Shown piece by piece: positions 24,401 to 37,900 of a DNA stretch of 64,000 bases. Numbering within the stretch: position 1 is the stretch's first letter; every line of letters starts with the position of its first letter. Source of the DNA: Phylloscopus collybita (Eukaryota; Chordata; Aves; Passeriformes; Phylloscopidae); NCBI GenBank assembly GCA_027886175.1, contig JAJNNQ010000003.1, positions 25,027,501 through 25,091,500 on the forward strand, read 5' to 3'. A program made the translations under genes and the position numbers. The notes below the pieces were generated by a model. That model was not told where the DNA came from, did no database searches, and saw only the letters and a list, made by a program, of their open reading frames with translations.

Positions 24401-27400
24401 CTATCAATAAAACTTCCAGAATCTCTTTCCTGCCTCAAGTCATGGTCAAACTCAGCTTGTCACAGATGTAATCCAAAGGTATTTGAATTCAGACACTGAA
24501 GTTTCTACGTGCAAAAACTGAGATCTGCAATGAATGCAAGAAGGATAAATAACTTACAGCCACGAACTCTGTGTAGGGGTAGAAATTACTGAGGTCTGGA
24601 CTCAAAATACATGGATATATTTATATATAATATAAATATACACAAAGATTGGACAGATTGCCTCCTGACCTGGAAGTAAAACACATCTCTAGGAACTAGC
24701 AGGATCAAGCCCAGATTTGCAAGGGTATTGAAAGGACTTAAATGTACAAGTAAATGCTGAAGGAATTTTACAAAAGCTACCTGAACATGCTAATATATGC
24801 CTCACTCACTGGAAAACAGCCTCCTTTGTTAAACTGTGCAAATCCCTGGTTGGAAGTTACCCATATTTAGCTGCTCCAATGACTTTATGAATCTGTTTCC
24901 TTATCTTCCCCCATTATCTGTGTTGGCTCAAAGCCATCAGCTAACTAATGGGACAAATCTGAGTAAAACACCACTCAAAATATAAATAGGGAGAACAACT
25001 TGCTAATGGATAAAGGAGATTATTTGAAGAAAACCCAAATGATTAGTGCAGACTGAATAAGCACATAATGAACAAATGGTTAGAAACATCATCAGCACAA
25101 GGGCAGAGGAGCAGGCAACTGTTTTATTACAGAAAAAGGCAAGATCTAAAACTGGCAAAGCTAACTTTGTGTCACATCTTCCCACACCCATACCATGGAA
25201 TGATAAAGTATCTACTCACATTCTGCCTGCTCCATCCTCTTCATAACACTGATATTAAACTTTGGTTCCCACCCATTTTCTACAGTGACCTTTCCCCCCC
25301 ACCCAAACCTGCTGTAATGAAATTTCCCTCTAACATCATGACATGGCAGAGCTGACTCATGCCTCTAGGCTGCTGAGCTGCTCTAAAAAGAGCTTCAAGT
25401 TTTCATCATCCACTCAGTTTTCAGGTTGAGGCATCAGCAATATGACAGCCTTGACTGATCTCATGTGGGATTCCCATCTGCAGACACTCAGTTCCTCTGT
25501 CAGGAATCCAGATTCATCCTAAGGCAAGAAGGTAAGAAACCAGAATACAACTCTATCTTAAAACCTGAATTTTTTGATCTCAGTGTCAGTGATCGAATAA
25601 GACAGAAGCCTATCAAGGAAAGGTTAGAGATTTAGAAAACTAAATCAGGCTTCTGAGCATTTGTATTATTTTGGCTTCTCTCCTTTGCATATGCTTACTT
25701 ACTAAAAAAAGGAGACCTTAAAAAAGGGAAAACCCCAAATAATTACCTTTGCAGATAAAGCAACAGTTACAAGCCATAAAGAAATCAGTACAATACAGCA
25801 ACAAAACCCCAGCTTTGTGCTCATTTATAGGCATATCATCAGGTAGAAACAAAATATGTGACTATAGGTGGGCAATCAGGCACTCAGATCCCTGGATATT
25901 TACTGAAGCCCCTCTGTCCACTGCCAACAAGTTGAAAGAAAAGTATTTATTTCTAGAGTCTGACCTAAAGCAAGCAAATTCATTTGAACAGCCAATGATA
26001 TTTTGATTTAACTGATTAATGAAAAAATATAAAAGGTCAAAGTGGCCTGGTGGGATATTCACAGTGAGTGAAACTGCAGCATGCCTACTGCCAGCAACAA
26101 TTTGGCCACTCATTATTAAAAGGAATAGTGTGAGGAGCTGTTATATAAAGTGACAGGAAGCAACTCCCATTGAGGGAGAATAAGGATGATGAACATGCTG
26201 GAAGACATTATTCATCCATTCTCATTTGTGCTGTTTCCCCTGATCTAGAGGAAGCTAACGCTAAAAATAAAAACCCTCCTCAGAGTTTAACTAGGATTTT
26301 ATCATCTGATGCTTTCCATGTTTAAAGGAAATGCATCTGCTAAACTTGGAAATTAAACAGAAGGAAAAAAAAATTATGGAGAACACAATTTTGCTTATAA
26401 CTTTTGCTCAATAAACACAACTCTCCAACTGGTTGCATCAAATAGGTTGGCACAATGTTTATTTGGCAGCTTCTCCTGTGATGTTGTACAGGGAACAGCA
26501 GAGCTGTGTCAGCAGAATTTGTTGGTGTTTGGAGCACACAGAGAAAGCCCAGTAATAACCCAAAAACCAGAGCAGATGCATTAAGCAGTACCTCAGCTTG
26601 CAGCAGAATGTTGTGTCAGATTCTCCCTCACACAGTTCATTCACTCTCAGAAATTGCAGCAAGAGATTGCTGTGTACATTAGGCAGCTTGCTCCAAACAC
26701 TTAAAAACCCATTCTGAAGAAAAATACAGAGGCCTGTAGATCTATACCTGGTTCTTAAAGACTAGGAACTGCATAACTAAATTACAAAACCCTTCATCTC
26801 TTTGAAAACAAAGCTTACTTCTAGCCACAACTCCCCTTCCAAATTTCACCAGAGCAACTTCTGGGAGTGCATTTTCCTAAGCATGTGGCAGATCAAGATT
26901 GGGATTGCCCAGGGTAACACCAGGGCTTGTTCCAAGGGGCATGGCCAGAGCCACCAACCAGGGGGAAAAGGAGAGACTTGGCAGGACATGGCACAAAACA
27001 ACACAACTGCTGAGATCAGAACTTGGGGTCACTGCCAGAGCTGGGAGTGCTCCAGGACCTGCTTTTGGTAGGGTCTCATTTCTCAGCATGGGCACAAACC
27101 ATCTCCTTTCTCCCCCCACTTCCATTAAGGTATCCATACCTACACCTTCTGTTTCCTGGTATTTTCCAGGTGAGTTTGTAGCAAAGGGATCCTACTGGAA
27201 GCAAATGGTGTTCTCTTTGGGACACATAAATCCTTCATGTTTCCCACAAGAAACATCTCACAGTAATTTTCAATTCATTCTGAAGCATAACTGAACTTAC
27301 CCAAAGTTTATGAAGAACAGGGTTCCACCTCACACTCTCCTGCCCTTCTAAGTGTTTTAATGGTGATAATTTACTTAAAAATGAAGGCCTAAGCCTGGTC

Positions 27401-29627
27401 TTGTAACAGGTCTAAGACACTTTCTATACATTCAAGTAGATATTGTCATTATCAGACAAATGCTTAACACTGTTGCTGAGAGATAATATCATTTTAAAAG
27501 GTGCATCAAGAGCAAATCACACACTAACTTCTGCACACATACTTTTTTTTCCACAAACCAAAGGGAAAACCCTTCAATATTTTCTTCTCAGGAGACTGGC
27601 AGTAAAAGCCACACTATTAAAAAACACAAAGGAGCATGGTTGAGTCAAATCTTGAAAGCCCTCTCAGATACTGAGAGCTTGTTTCTGAATTAAAGGACTC
27701 AGAAAGGCTGAAACAGATCTGGCTTGCAGAGAGCACCTGACTCAGTGGGATCCCGATTTAGGATGCTGTAATCCTGGGAGAGAGCCAAGCCTGTGAGTCA
27801 GATCTTTCAGCCAAAAAACTACAACACACCCATTTATCTTTTCAGGACAGAAGATATTTTTCTCTGACATATCAAAACCCTCAGATTCTTCTGTAGCATA
27901 ATAATAATAATCATCATCATCATCAGGCCTGTAATATAAATATCAACAGGGGCATGGGATAGATGGTAACATAAGGGTGGGAGAAAGGCATCAAACTAAG
28001 GAAGCCCCTCCATCAGAATAAAGGTAAAAACAATTGTGGAGGACTAAGAGTGAAAGTGGAGACAGTTGGAGTGCCTTCAGCCTTCCTTGATAAGCCTGTT
28101 ATCTATAAAGCTCTCAGCCTGCAGAGCAGTTTGGGGTTTGCCTGCTGTGTCAACAACTTAGGAGCATCATCTCACAACTATCCCAGATTGCTTCTGTTTG
28201 TTAAAGACTCCAGTGTAAGGCAGGAACTGATGTGGGATTCATCAAATCACACTAAAGACAAGTCTGTTCACTTACTCTAAATCCACTTTCTTCAGAGGAA
28301 ATGTGCCCTAGTGTGTGGTTATAGATGCCTCTGCAGAGAACTCTCCTGGCTCTGGAGGATTTAGAGCCAAAGGGAGTCCAGGAGTCACAGCACAATCTTG
28401 CTTTAAGCTCCAGGCTCAGGTGCCTTTGCTCACCAAAGGGCAGCAGCAGGTTCTTAGGTGCTGGAGTAGAACATATACCTGCATGCAGGCTTGAAACTGG
28501 AAGAAGCTCTCTGAACTGGAACATTAATAGTAATTTGATACTTGGTTGTGCTGCAAGCTCTTTTGGAGCTCTGACAGCACTGATAACACAAAAAATTGGA
28601 AGTTTTTCCAAAATTATATTTTATTATTCCTCTGGGGATACCAATCTACCTGAAAATGGTGAACTTCTCTTAGGGAACACATACTAATTGCTTAAAACTC
28701 TCATGGATCCAAGCAAATTATTAACATCCTAAAGATTGATGTCATTTGGCTGCTTTCATATGAAGTACACGATAATTTGATATCAAGATAAATTCCTCAC
28801 CTGATGTAAAACACAAGAGCAACACAACAGAAAGAGGTTTTATATTACTTCGTTTTATGATTGCAGTGTCCCCTTTACTTCAATTTGCCCTGAGACAAAT
28901 GTAGCCATGCTGTACCCATGTGTTTGCTTACTGGAGCCACAGTAAATCTTTTTTTAAGGATTGAAAATATCCTTGGCAATGCTGTCCTGCCTTCCTGAGA
29001 AAAATTGTGTCCTGACCTGCTTCTAAAGCAAGTGCAGCTGGACAAACTCTGGGTGGGAATTTTCCTTAGGGGAGCCTGGCTTCAGTTTTTAGAACTCGTG
29101 CTGGATACCTCAGAAAACGCCTCCAGTTTCTAGGAGCAAGAAGGAAAAAAATGCAAAGAGGCAAGAATGCAAGCCTGCAGAGAGGATAGAGAGGATGAGA
29201 GTTCCTAAGAACATTTTGTCCTACTTACTTCATAAATAATTGGCAATAAAAACTTCAGAAAATTTAGCCTGCACACACTGCTAATTGGAAGATATTTTGA
29301 TAACACTTCAGTGCAAAAATGTTTACTTTAGTCATCTTATTATTTCTGGAAACATCCCACAGCCAATGTCTGATACCCTCCCTTTCTCATTCCATTGCCT
29401 GATAGCAAGCATACAATAAAACAGAAGAATGAAACATTTATAGGTAACAGATGCAAGACTGAAACTTCCTTATTTGTTAAGATTATTTTTCATTATTAAC
29501 TCTCGTTACTAGTGGCAGTTAACTCTTTACAAGTGGCAGTTGGAGTATCCTCAGGGCTCACCCAGTGCTGTATTTTGTGTTACACACACAGAGCCTAAGG
29601 CAGCCAAAGCTGAACAGATCGAGGCAC
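21448..29627. other. Unique non-coding sequence, no gene seen
   Basis: About 8 kb of unique AT-rich DNA. It includes an AT-only stretch around 24,612-24,645 (TATATTTATATATAATATAA). No recognisable repeat family, RNA gene or coding exon was found. The small open frames on both strands lack any motif. Confidence 0.55.
27898..27925. repeat. Compound (ATA)n(TCA)n microsatellite
   Basis: Four to five ATA units run directly into five TCA units, a compound trinucleotide repeat that probably arose by a substitution spreading through replication slippage. Confidence 0.85.
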
Positions 29628-29632
29628 TTCAG
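29628..29632. repeat. Target-site duplication, left copy (TTCAG)
   Basis: TTCAG lies directly outside the solo LTR and is repeated at 30,377-30,381 on the other side. A 5-bp duplication is usual for ERVL-type integration. Confidence 0.65.
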
Positions 29633-30376
29633 AATCTTGGTTTGGAAAGACAGGTATCTGACAGGAAAAGCTGGAGTTCCCCTTAGAATGGGGAATGTAA
29701 ACCCCTCACCCCCTCCAAATTATAATTTTACAATTAAGGGCTTTCAGGCAAAGATTTGGGAATAGGAATAACAGTTCTTTACTAGGAATACTAACAATAC
29801 AAATGTAGTAGAAAGACAAAACCACCCAACCACACCAGCAAACAAACATCAATTTTGGAGAACCCTGACAGAGTCAGAGCTACACCTGACACCCTGTTGG
29901 TCAGGGTGTTGGAAGCAGTCTAAAAGTGAGTCCCCTCCTGGAGTGGCAGAGGTGGTTCTGGTGGAGCAGAGATGATCCTGTAGAACAAGAGTCCAGTGGT
30001 GGTGAGAAGGGTCCAGTCTTCCTCCAGGAATCAGGTGAAGCTGGATGCCTTCTCGTTCCTGTGTCTCAGTTTTATCCAGGTAGGAATGGTTGGCTCCCCC
30101 CACTGGGTGGAGCATCTCACAATAGGATGATGGAATGTGGATGTGCTGCTTTGGGGAGGGTATAGTTTGGGGATGTGTTAGTTTGGGGAGGTGTTAATGG
30201 CCCATTAGCAGACAGCTATCCCCCTGGAGAGAAGTGGTGAAACAGATAAGGAACAAAGCCCTACAGTTGGCCCATTGACAAAAGGCACCTGCCCTACTCC
30301 TCCCAGAGTAAAGAAGAGCAGTGCTTTCAGGAGATGAAAATAGAATACACATTTTTGTTTTCCATAACTCAGGACA
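29633..30376 (-). mobile_element. Solo LTR (ERVL-like), minus strand
   Basis: Read on the minus strand, this 744-bp element starts TGTCCTGAGTTATGG and carries a GTGTATTCTATTTTCAT block. It then has a GGGCCATTAACACCTCCCC block, a TCCATCATCCTATTGTGAGAT block, a TATA-like GGATAAAACTGAGACAC and a GGAGGAAGACTGGAC block. It ends in a GGGGTTTACATTCCCCATTC and CCTGTCTTTCCAAACCAAGA tail. Most of these blocks recur in order in the LTR that begins at 63,692, so they define one family. The 3' tail resembles LTRs of passerine ERVL-type elements as I know them. Both sides are flanked by TTCAG (29,628-29,632 and 30,377-30,381), a 5-bp target-site duplication. No internal retroviral sequence is present, so it is a solo LTR left by LTR-LTR recombination. 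Its terminal CA has mutated to TT. Confidence 0.8.
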
Positions 30377-30381
30377 TTCAG
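30377..30381. repeat. Target-site duplication, right copy (TTCAG)
   Basis: Matches the five bases at 29,628-29,632 and immediately precedes the LTR's TGTCC start as read on the minus strand. Confidence 0.65.
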
Positions 30382-30420
30382 TCTCACTGACCATCATTAG
30401 GACACACTCTGGGATTAGAG

Positions 30421-30616
30421 GAAAAAAAAAACCAAAACAACAAAACACAAAGAAAAACAAAACAAAAACAAACAAACACACACACAAAAAAAACCCAAAA
30501 AACCCCCAAAAAAACAAACAAACCCAAAAAAACAAAACAAAACAAAAACAAAAAAAAGCAAACAAAAAAAAACAAAACAAAAAAAAAAACCACAAAAAAA
30601 CCCCCACACAAACCCC
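30421..30616. repeat. A/C-only low-complexity tract
   Basis: About 195 bp almost entirely of A and C on the plus strand (AAAAC, AAC, CACA and AAACCCC words) with only a few G. It is the mirror composition of the 15.3-kb tract. The open frames across it on both strands are compositional artefacts. Confidence 0.9.
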
Positions 30617-33600
30617 AGAAATGCTCAGACCTAGTAAATCTCACAGGCACCAAGCCTGACATGTATGTTCAAACCCCTCTGGTGATTTCCATGTCCCCCG
30701 AACAGGTGGAAGAACGTGTGCTTTATGCGCTCACCCCTCGGCAGGAAGCTTCATAAAGGGATTTTAGCCTGGACAAATTGTCAGTGATTTTAAACAAGTC
30801 ATTCCTGGCCTGTAACCTGTCCTGGGTACACTGGGGTAATTGGCTTTAGCATCAGGGTAGGTTTATTGCCCTTGAAGGTGTATTTTGGAAGCTGCATATG
30901 AGATTTTTTGCAATTGATACAGAAGTAGTGGTCCAGTTTTTAATCATTCCCTACAGTACATCAGGAAGAGTTTACAGGAGCAAAAACCAAGCTGCTAAGT
31001 GCAGGTGAAAAAAAAATCAGCTTCATATCATTCACTAAATTTATTCTTATTTCTGGCTAAAGTCACAGAAAGAACTTCCCTCAAGGGGTTCATCTGAAAA
31101 CACGCCTAAGAGATGAGCACTGGAAATGTGGCTGCAGCACTGCTACCTCAGTGAGCAGGGACATGGCTCCGATCCTTGTTGTCATGCTTGGGTGTCCTTG
31201 CTCAATTCCAGAGAGCTTATTGGCAAAACAAGGTTATTTAGCTGCTTTATTCCCACCTTTTGTATGAGCTACCTAAATTACCTTCTTTATTGAGCAGCCC
31301 TTCTGTTCCAGTCCTAATTACAGCACAGCAAACCCATCTCAGGGTAGCCTTGATCTATAAACTACCATGCAGAGAACTGCCACTATGAAAACCAGAATAT
31401 TTTCATTTCTTGACCCAAGTACTCAAAAACTGTCATTTACCTGTCACATTCACAAGATCTTTTTTTGCATGTAATTCACTTCATAACTATAGCTTTCTGT
31501 ACAACCAGGATCCTAAAGGACTGAAATAACTTCTCACTCTAGAGTTCTAAATATAACACTATAAGGAAATGTGATTTTAAATCTTCTACACTCTACAGGA
31601 ACAGGTAGGAGAATGTTTCCCTGTGAAAGATGCAGTATTTTGTGCCAGGTTGAGTTAGGTGTCCATGAATAACTCCAATGGTTACCATACCAAAAGGCAG
31701 CAACTGGTATCATAGTTCATGTTTAGTGAGCATTGTTTGACAACCCTTTTTTGAGCACATGAACATCAATTGCCTTCACCCTCATTTTAAAGGGTAATGC
31801 AACACAACATTTAACTTTCTCAGGTTTACATGATGCTGAGATCAGAGCAGATCTACATCAGCCTTCCAAAAGGGAATTTGGAGGTCACTACCACTCTTCA
31901 TGGCATACTAAAAGCCAAGTTTGGTTAAGCTCAGAATTAGCTGTCCTGTGATTGTCCATCAGGACTGTGCCCTGCTACAAAGGGGCAATCTTATAAAGCA
32001 CCTCACTTTCATTTTACATTCATTGCACCAAAACATCTGCCCAAGTAGTTTTGCTCATGGGAACAGGCTTTGTGCTATTCAGGCTCTGGACTCTTCAGTG
32101 GTTACAGCCAAACCCCGCAAACAACACCCTACTCTTCTCTAGGGAGGGAAAAATCAACCAAACTTGAAAAGTAATCACTAACTCAACCTGAATATAGCTT
32201 CTAGGAACAACTTTCACTTGGGTTCATTGCCTTTGTTCCTGCTTTGCCCCTTCCTCAGCTCTGGAATCTCTTCCTGCAGTGGAGGTCATTCAGCTTTGTC
32301 ACGACAGAGTTACAAAGATGAAGTGTGCCTTGCTTCCCTGAAAAGCCACCTTTAGAAAAACCCATAAACCAAGCAGCTGTTACACATCTGATCTTTAGCA
32401 TGCATCCAACAAGAAGAGCCCAGATTTCCAGCACAAATGTGTCAGTTTTACTTTCATTTAGGAGTTATCATAGCAGCTGAGGATAAATGTGCTTGTACTT
32501 GGCAAAGAATGATTAAAATAGGCTTCTTAGGAAGATTTCTATGACAGATAGAAATTTTACCCCTGTCAGTGCAATTAAGTCAGAGGGGAACTTCAGAAAA
32601 CATCTAGTGCTTTGAGTTACAAAAACACAACTTTTCATTTATTAATATTTTAAGAAGAAAAGTAGATTAGTGCAATGAAAATCATGTACTTCTGAGTGAT
32701 TGGGGTAACCCTAACCACTATCCCACACATGCTAAGTAACTTGTTTCTTAGAAGAAGCTTCTGGGTGCTACAGCAGAGAGGCAGAAGTGCTCTGGATACT
32801 GGCATGCAACTGGCTCCCTTGCATCCCTGCAGCACATCCAGACTGTTGCCACATCCCATGTCCTGAGGTGCACTACACAGAACCACAGGTTGGATCCTCC
32901 CTTCATTTCCATTGGCATGGCTGGGCTGGCACAAAAGGAATCTGCTCTTCCCTGTGGTCTGTCCCTCAGAAGTGCTGCAATCCAGCTTCTCCTAAGAGCA
33001 GCCAGCTGCAAGAACCCCACAGACCCTGGGTTTATCTGGAGCCATCAATACATATTTGCAAAGGAAAACCCTGAAGAATGTTCAGGTTTCTCAGCCCTGA
33101 TGCTTCGAGCAATGGAACAACTGGCAAGAACACATTTTTAAGTGAGCATTGTACAAACATTATTTTCTGCAGCTGTCTGCATCTTTTTTTCTGCTGTAAC
33201 CACACATACTTCAGCATGACTCATGCCCATGACAGAAGCCTGGAATTCCCATGTCCCAAGCTATAAGCCAAGGCAGCAAGTTATCCAGTTTCCACAGTCT
33301 CCTCCTGTTTTCAATCCAGCGTTTCCTCTCACCCAAACCTCCCTTCTATACAGTATTCTGCATTCCAAGAGTTTCAGAGACAGCCTTGTCCTCCTCTGTG
33401 TTTTAGACACGGAGGACAAGTTGTGGCTGCCCAGCTCACTTGGATTAATGACCATACTTCAAAACAACCCAAAGCTACAAGGTCACCCCAACTTATTTTG
33501 GAGGCACTATAGTTGGAAGGACACACACACAAACCCCCAAAGCAGCCCTGCTACTACCTGGACATCTACTGTTCCTGCAGTAAACTCTTAGTTAGCTCAC

Positions 33601-34499
33601 TCGTCTTGCAAGGAATTGTGCAAGGCAAAGAACATGATCCAGCAAGTGTAAGCAATTTAGGATTATCCTCTAAAAATCTCTGCCTCACAGATATCACACT
33701 TCTTTGTCTCCACCAGCTGATATTTAGTAACAAACAGCACTGACCGATTCTGAACTTTAACTGGGAATGTAACTAGCATAGTTAGCTGTTAATCTACATG
33801 TAACAGGGACCTGGGAAATTCTCAGTGTGCAACTCCTCTGCCCATAGAGGATCTATGTCAGGGCTAAATCCAACCTGCAGTGCCTGGTGCTTGTTACAGC
33901 ACTCACTGTGCCTCTCCCCTCATAGCAAAGAAGAAATCAGGAGATGAATTACAGATGCAGACAAAATCTTCCAAGCCACATTCAATTTGGTTTCTTTATC
34001 ATCACTTAGTCCAGATACCATGAGATGTTCAGCTGCACAAAGGCACAGACTCAGATGTCCTATTAATGTTATCTGTTATTCTGTGCCTTTGGGAAGGGGG
34101 AGGGGAGCTTTCCCTCTCACAAACTGCATATTTTTAACATCTGCTATTTTAATGCAATTTAAAAAAAATTATTTCTGAGCTCTGGAGCAATGAGATTATT
34201 GGATGGCAGAGTCTCACAGAGCCTAAATTAGGTGTTTCAGGTCACAGGAATCTCTTATTTCAGCCTTTTTTTAGAGGCACACAGTACCTGGGGAGAAAGT
34301 TCAGCTTGTTTGCATCTAAGAACACACAGCGTAAAAGAATGAGGATTTATTTAAAGCTACATTTGATACATTTCAAAGAGAAGATATGACAGTTTAAAGA
34401 TGTTGTACGCCAGCTGAATGTGCTTTTAACCTTTTCCTGGCTGTGTGGACAGAAATCTGCCAAATGAACCAGAAGCCTTCCCCCAGGAAAACTCACCTG
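30617..34499. other. Unique non-coding sequence, no gene seen
   Basis: Unique mixed-composition DNA. Overlapping short frames at 32.65-33.74 kb on both strands have no domain or consistent splice context. No transposon ends were recognised. Confidence 0.55.
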
Positions 34500-34960
34500 T
34501 GCTACACGCGGTGCTGGGGCTGAAATCTGTGCCCTGAGGCTCGCTGTGCCAAGGGGCAGTGAGAGACAAGAAAAATCCCTGTCTGCAGCCTACACACGCT
34601 GGTTTGGGCTTCTGCATGCCTCTGTCAGAGCTGTACCTGTACAAAGGAGCCACGGAGGGCCGAGACAGGGGCGCACATACCCCGCAGGTGCGGGCTCACC
34701 TCCCCGCCAAGAGCATCCCCACGAACCGCCCCACGGCCAGGGATGCGGGATTGGGGCCGATCGGGCTAAAAGAGCCCCACCTCGTGACTCCTGTTAGTAT
34801 TACACAGCACTTCCGCCGAAGTGAAAGCTTTGTTTCTGCTTAGCTCCTTGGAACTAAGCAGTATCTCGCACTGAGCTTTCCTTTCCCAGTACCTTTTCCA
34901 TAGGAGAGCTGGGAGCAGGAGACCACCGCAGAAGGGATTCCCACAAAGTCCCGGCTCCCC
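34500..34960. promoter_or_regulatory. CpG-rich patch, possible CpG island
   Basis: A roughly 460-bp stretch holds many CpGs (ACGCGG, GGCGCAC, CCCCGC, GTGCGGG, ACCGCCCCACGG, GATGCGGG, GGCCGATCGGG), while flanking kilobases are CpG-poor. At 34,808-34,823 there is a hairpin-type palindrome, CACTTC-CGCC-GAAGTG, whose left arm runs into an ETS-like CTTCCG. No TATA box or first exon could be assigned, so its direction is unknown. It could be a promoter of an unannotated transcript, an orphan CpG island or an enhancer. Confidence 0.45.
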
Positions 34961-37900
34961 TTTCAATGCCCCCTTAGAACAGAGGGCTCTCCAAAATTCC
35001 CAACCGTGTTTGCTTTTTGTGCTAGAAACATGGATTTAATCATGAAACCTGACACAATTGAAGTCAGAGGTTTTGTTCCCATGGATTGTTTGTGCACTTA
35101 ATACAGAAAAGCTGTACCTGATTTGGTTGGTTCCCACTAACAATCAGTGCAAAATGATGAGGTATCGGTGCTATCTGAATTCTTTCCTCATTACATCAAA
35201 CTTCAGAAAACATGCTGTGGCAATTTGCACTTGTGACATAATGAGTGTCAACTGCTACAAAGGAAGCACAGACAATCTGAGAACTAAGGGATGTGAGGAT
35301 TAAAGTGATTCTCACAGACACACTTTTATCTTAACTAGGAGTAGCCTTGCTATTAAATTCCACCGGCAAGCACCACACAGAAAAACTCAGTTGGTAGCAG
35401 TGCCTGATCTCCCACATTTTCCAGTGCAAGGAAGCATTCAGACAGTCTGGTTCCCCTTAGGAGAGCCACAGGGCTGTTGTGACCCTTTTCAAACATTGAC
35501 AGTCACCCCCCACACACAGCATCAAGGAAAACTCAAGTCAGCTTTTCCAGCTCACCAATTGATCCCAGTGCTTTTCAGCTTCCCCCCTCAACTTTTGCAG
35601 AGCCCAGATTTTCTCTCCGATTGCCTTTGCCCTCTTGGCTATCTCAGAAGCACCTCTTTAGCCCAAGGCTGCTGCAGCAATACCCAACAGCCCATTCTGT
35701 GATGGGCCAGGAGGACAGAGCAGGGCTGGCTGTGTCTGTGCTGCAGCTCCCAGCAGCACCAGGCTCACCCCACAAAGCCCAGACATCTCCCCAGAGCCAT
35801 CTGTGTGTCCTCACCTGCTTGGTCAATGCCCCCAAAGGAGCTCATTGAAAGCTGGCTTGGATAAGTAGAAATTGTTCAGTCTCATGCAGTGCAGACGTGC
35901 CTAATCCACACCAGCATGAGATTGTACATCTACCCTGTTATTGTTTTGCTGTGGGAAGCAGACGGTTTTTAAAGGGAGGAGGTTGGAAACCTGTGCCATT
36001 TCCAAATATACTGCAGTTATTGATCTCATTAAATCAATAATTTTCTTATTTTTCCCCATCTCTTAATTTTTGTTTTGTTGTGTGTTTTATTCTCATTTTC
36101 ATTTGTCTTGAGATCAAGAGCTCTTTATGCAGAGATCATTGTTTTCAATATATTTATACAGCACCAAGTACAGAAACATTAAACATGTGAGTCATTAGTA
36201 GTATCAAAATATAAATGCATAATCATATTCTGCATCTCTATCCTACAGGAAACAGAGCTGGTATAGCATGCAAGAGTCCTGGGCAGGACTCCTTCCATTC
36301 TGCTGCACTTCCAGGCAGTGCAGGAAGCCACAGCCTAAAATTCAGATTTTTAGGTACATTGTTCCCAAACCTGAAAGTGCACATCTGACATTCTGAGGCA
36401 TGGGCCAGCTTGGCTCCAACTTAATGAAATGCTGCAGCTGCAGGATGCTGAACAGTAACCAGACCAGATGAAGCAGTAATGTGGTTATTCCCACACCTCT
36501 TTTGGTCCCTGAAGTCTATCTCAGCTGGATGCCCTGCAGTGTCATCACCCTGACACAGGAGCAGCTTCAAAGAAGTCCTCTGGGATAAACCAGTGGGACT
36601 TGGTCAGCTCCAGCAGGAGCACCCAGCTGCAAGGGTGAAGCTGATGCAGTTGATGCCACAGCTGAAAAAGCAGAGTATGTGAGTGTATTTGCTCTTGCCT
36701 TCATTGCTCCTGTCCCCCTAAATGGGCTAAAGCTTTGCCCTGTCAAATTCTGTTTGAGAAACAACGTGGTCCATCTGTTAATCTTGTCTTGCTGCTTTTC
36801 CTGCAGTACAGTGGCTTTCCAAGCTAAAACCAAGGCCTCCAGGTCCCTCATGCTGTGTGTCTAGAGGAAGCATTATTAGCCTGAGTTTATAGGTGGGGAA
36901 CAGACAGATTAACAACTTTGCCTCCAGATTACTCAAAAAGTCCTGAGCTGAGCCCAAGGACTGTCTTCCAGCCTGTCCTTCAGACAGGCTTTTCTTCTCT
37001 CCAGTAGGATCTGAAGTTATTCCACTGAAAAACCATAGAAATTATCTGTTACTATTTCTGCACACAAACTTCCACATGAGGTTGACAGAAGGAAGAAAAA
37101 TAAGACAGTGGGGAGTAAAGTCAGAGTAGGTAGCATGTGATAGCTGTCAAAACTGTTCAGGGCTGACATTCCCAGGCTTCTACACCCAAGGAACTGAGCC
37201 AGCCTCCTCACAGTATTTATTGGGATCACTGGCCACTTCCAAGGTCAGCATGTGCCAGACACCAGCATTAGTTAAAACAGCACAAACAGCTTTTAGCAAT
37301 CATGAAATTCATCATTCTCCAGGTGCTGATAAGCCTGCTCCTAGTCCTACTCCAAATTTGTTATTTTTAATAACTTACTCTAGAAGGATTTGGAATGTGA
37401 ATTCCCTTTTCCATTCATTCCCTTCTGTTATTACAGTCAGGGATTCCAGCAGTTGGTTTCAAGTGATATTTACTACTAAAAGCCTGTCAGATGTGCTGAC
37501 TGGTAAATATTCATTACACAGAAAAAAAAAGAAACCCCTCTTCCTGTTGATGCACTGAATTTCTGTTCTCCAGGTGGTCAGCTTCACATCACACAGACAA
37601 TTTCAAACCTAGGAAAAATTTTGTTTGGAATTCCAGAACTTCAAATATTAGTAGCAGCAAAGCAAACTAGCACAAAAAATGGCTTTTTCAGTGACCTACA
37701 TAATTTCCCTCAAACAGCCAGCAACATCCTTAGCCAGTAAATGCTGAAGCCTGTAAGGCCCAACTCTCGTCTGTTATATCACCCATTCCTGCTAGGCTTT
37801 AAAAACTCCCCCTCTCCCTGTTCCATGTCAGTCTTGCTGGGGGGATCCTGCACTGGGAGGAGGGGACACAGAGCTCTCAGGGGGTTGTACTGGTTTGTCA

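Noticed and set aside
30194..30662. Phe-rich minus-strand and Lys/Asn-rich plus-strand frames
   Set aside because: Translation of the A/C-only tract and part of the solo LTR.
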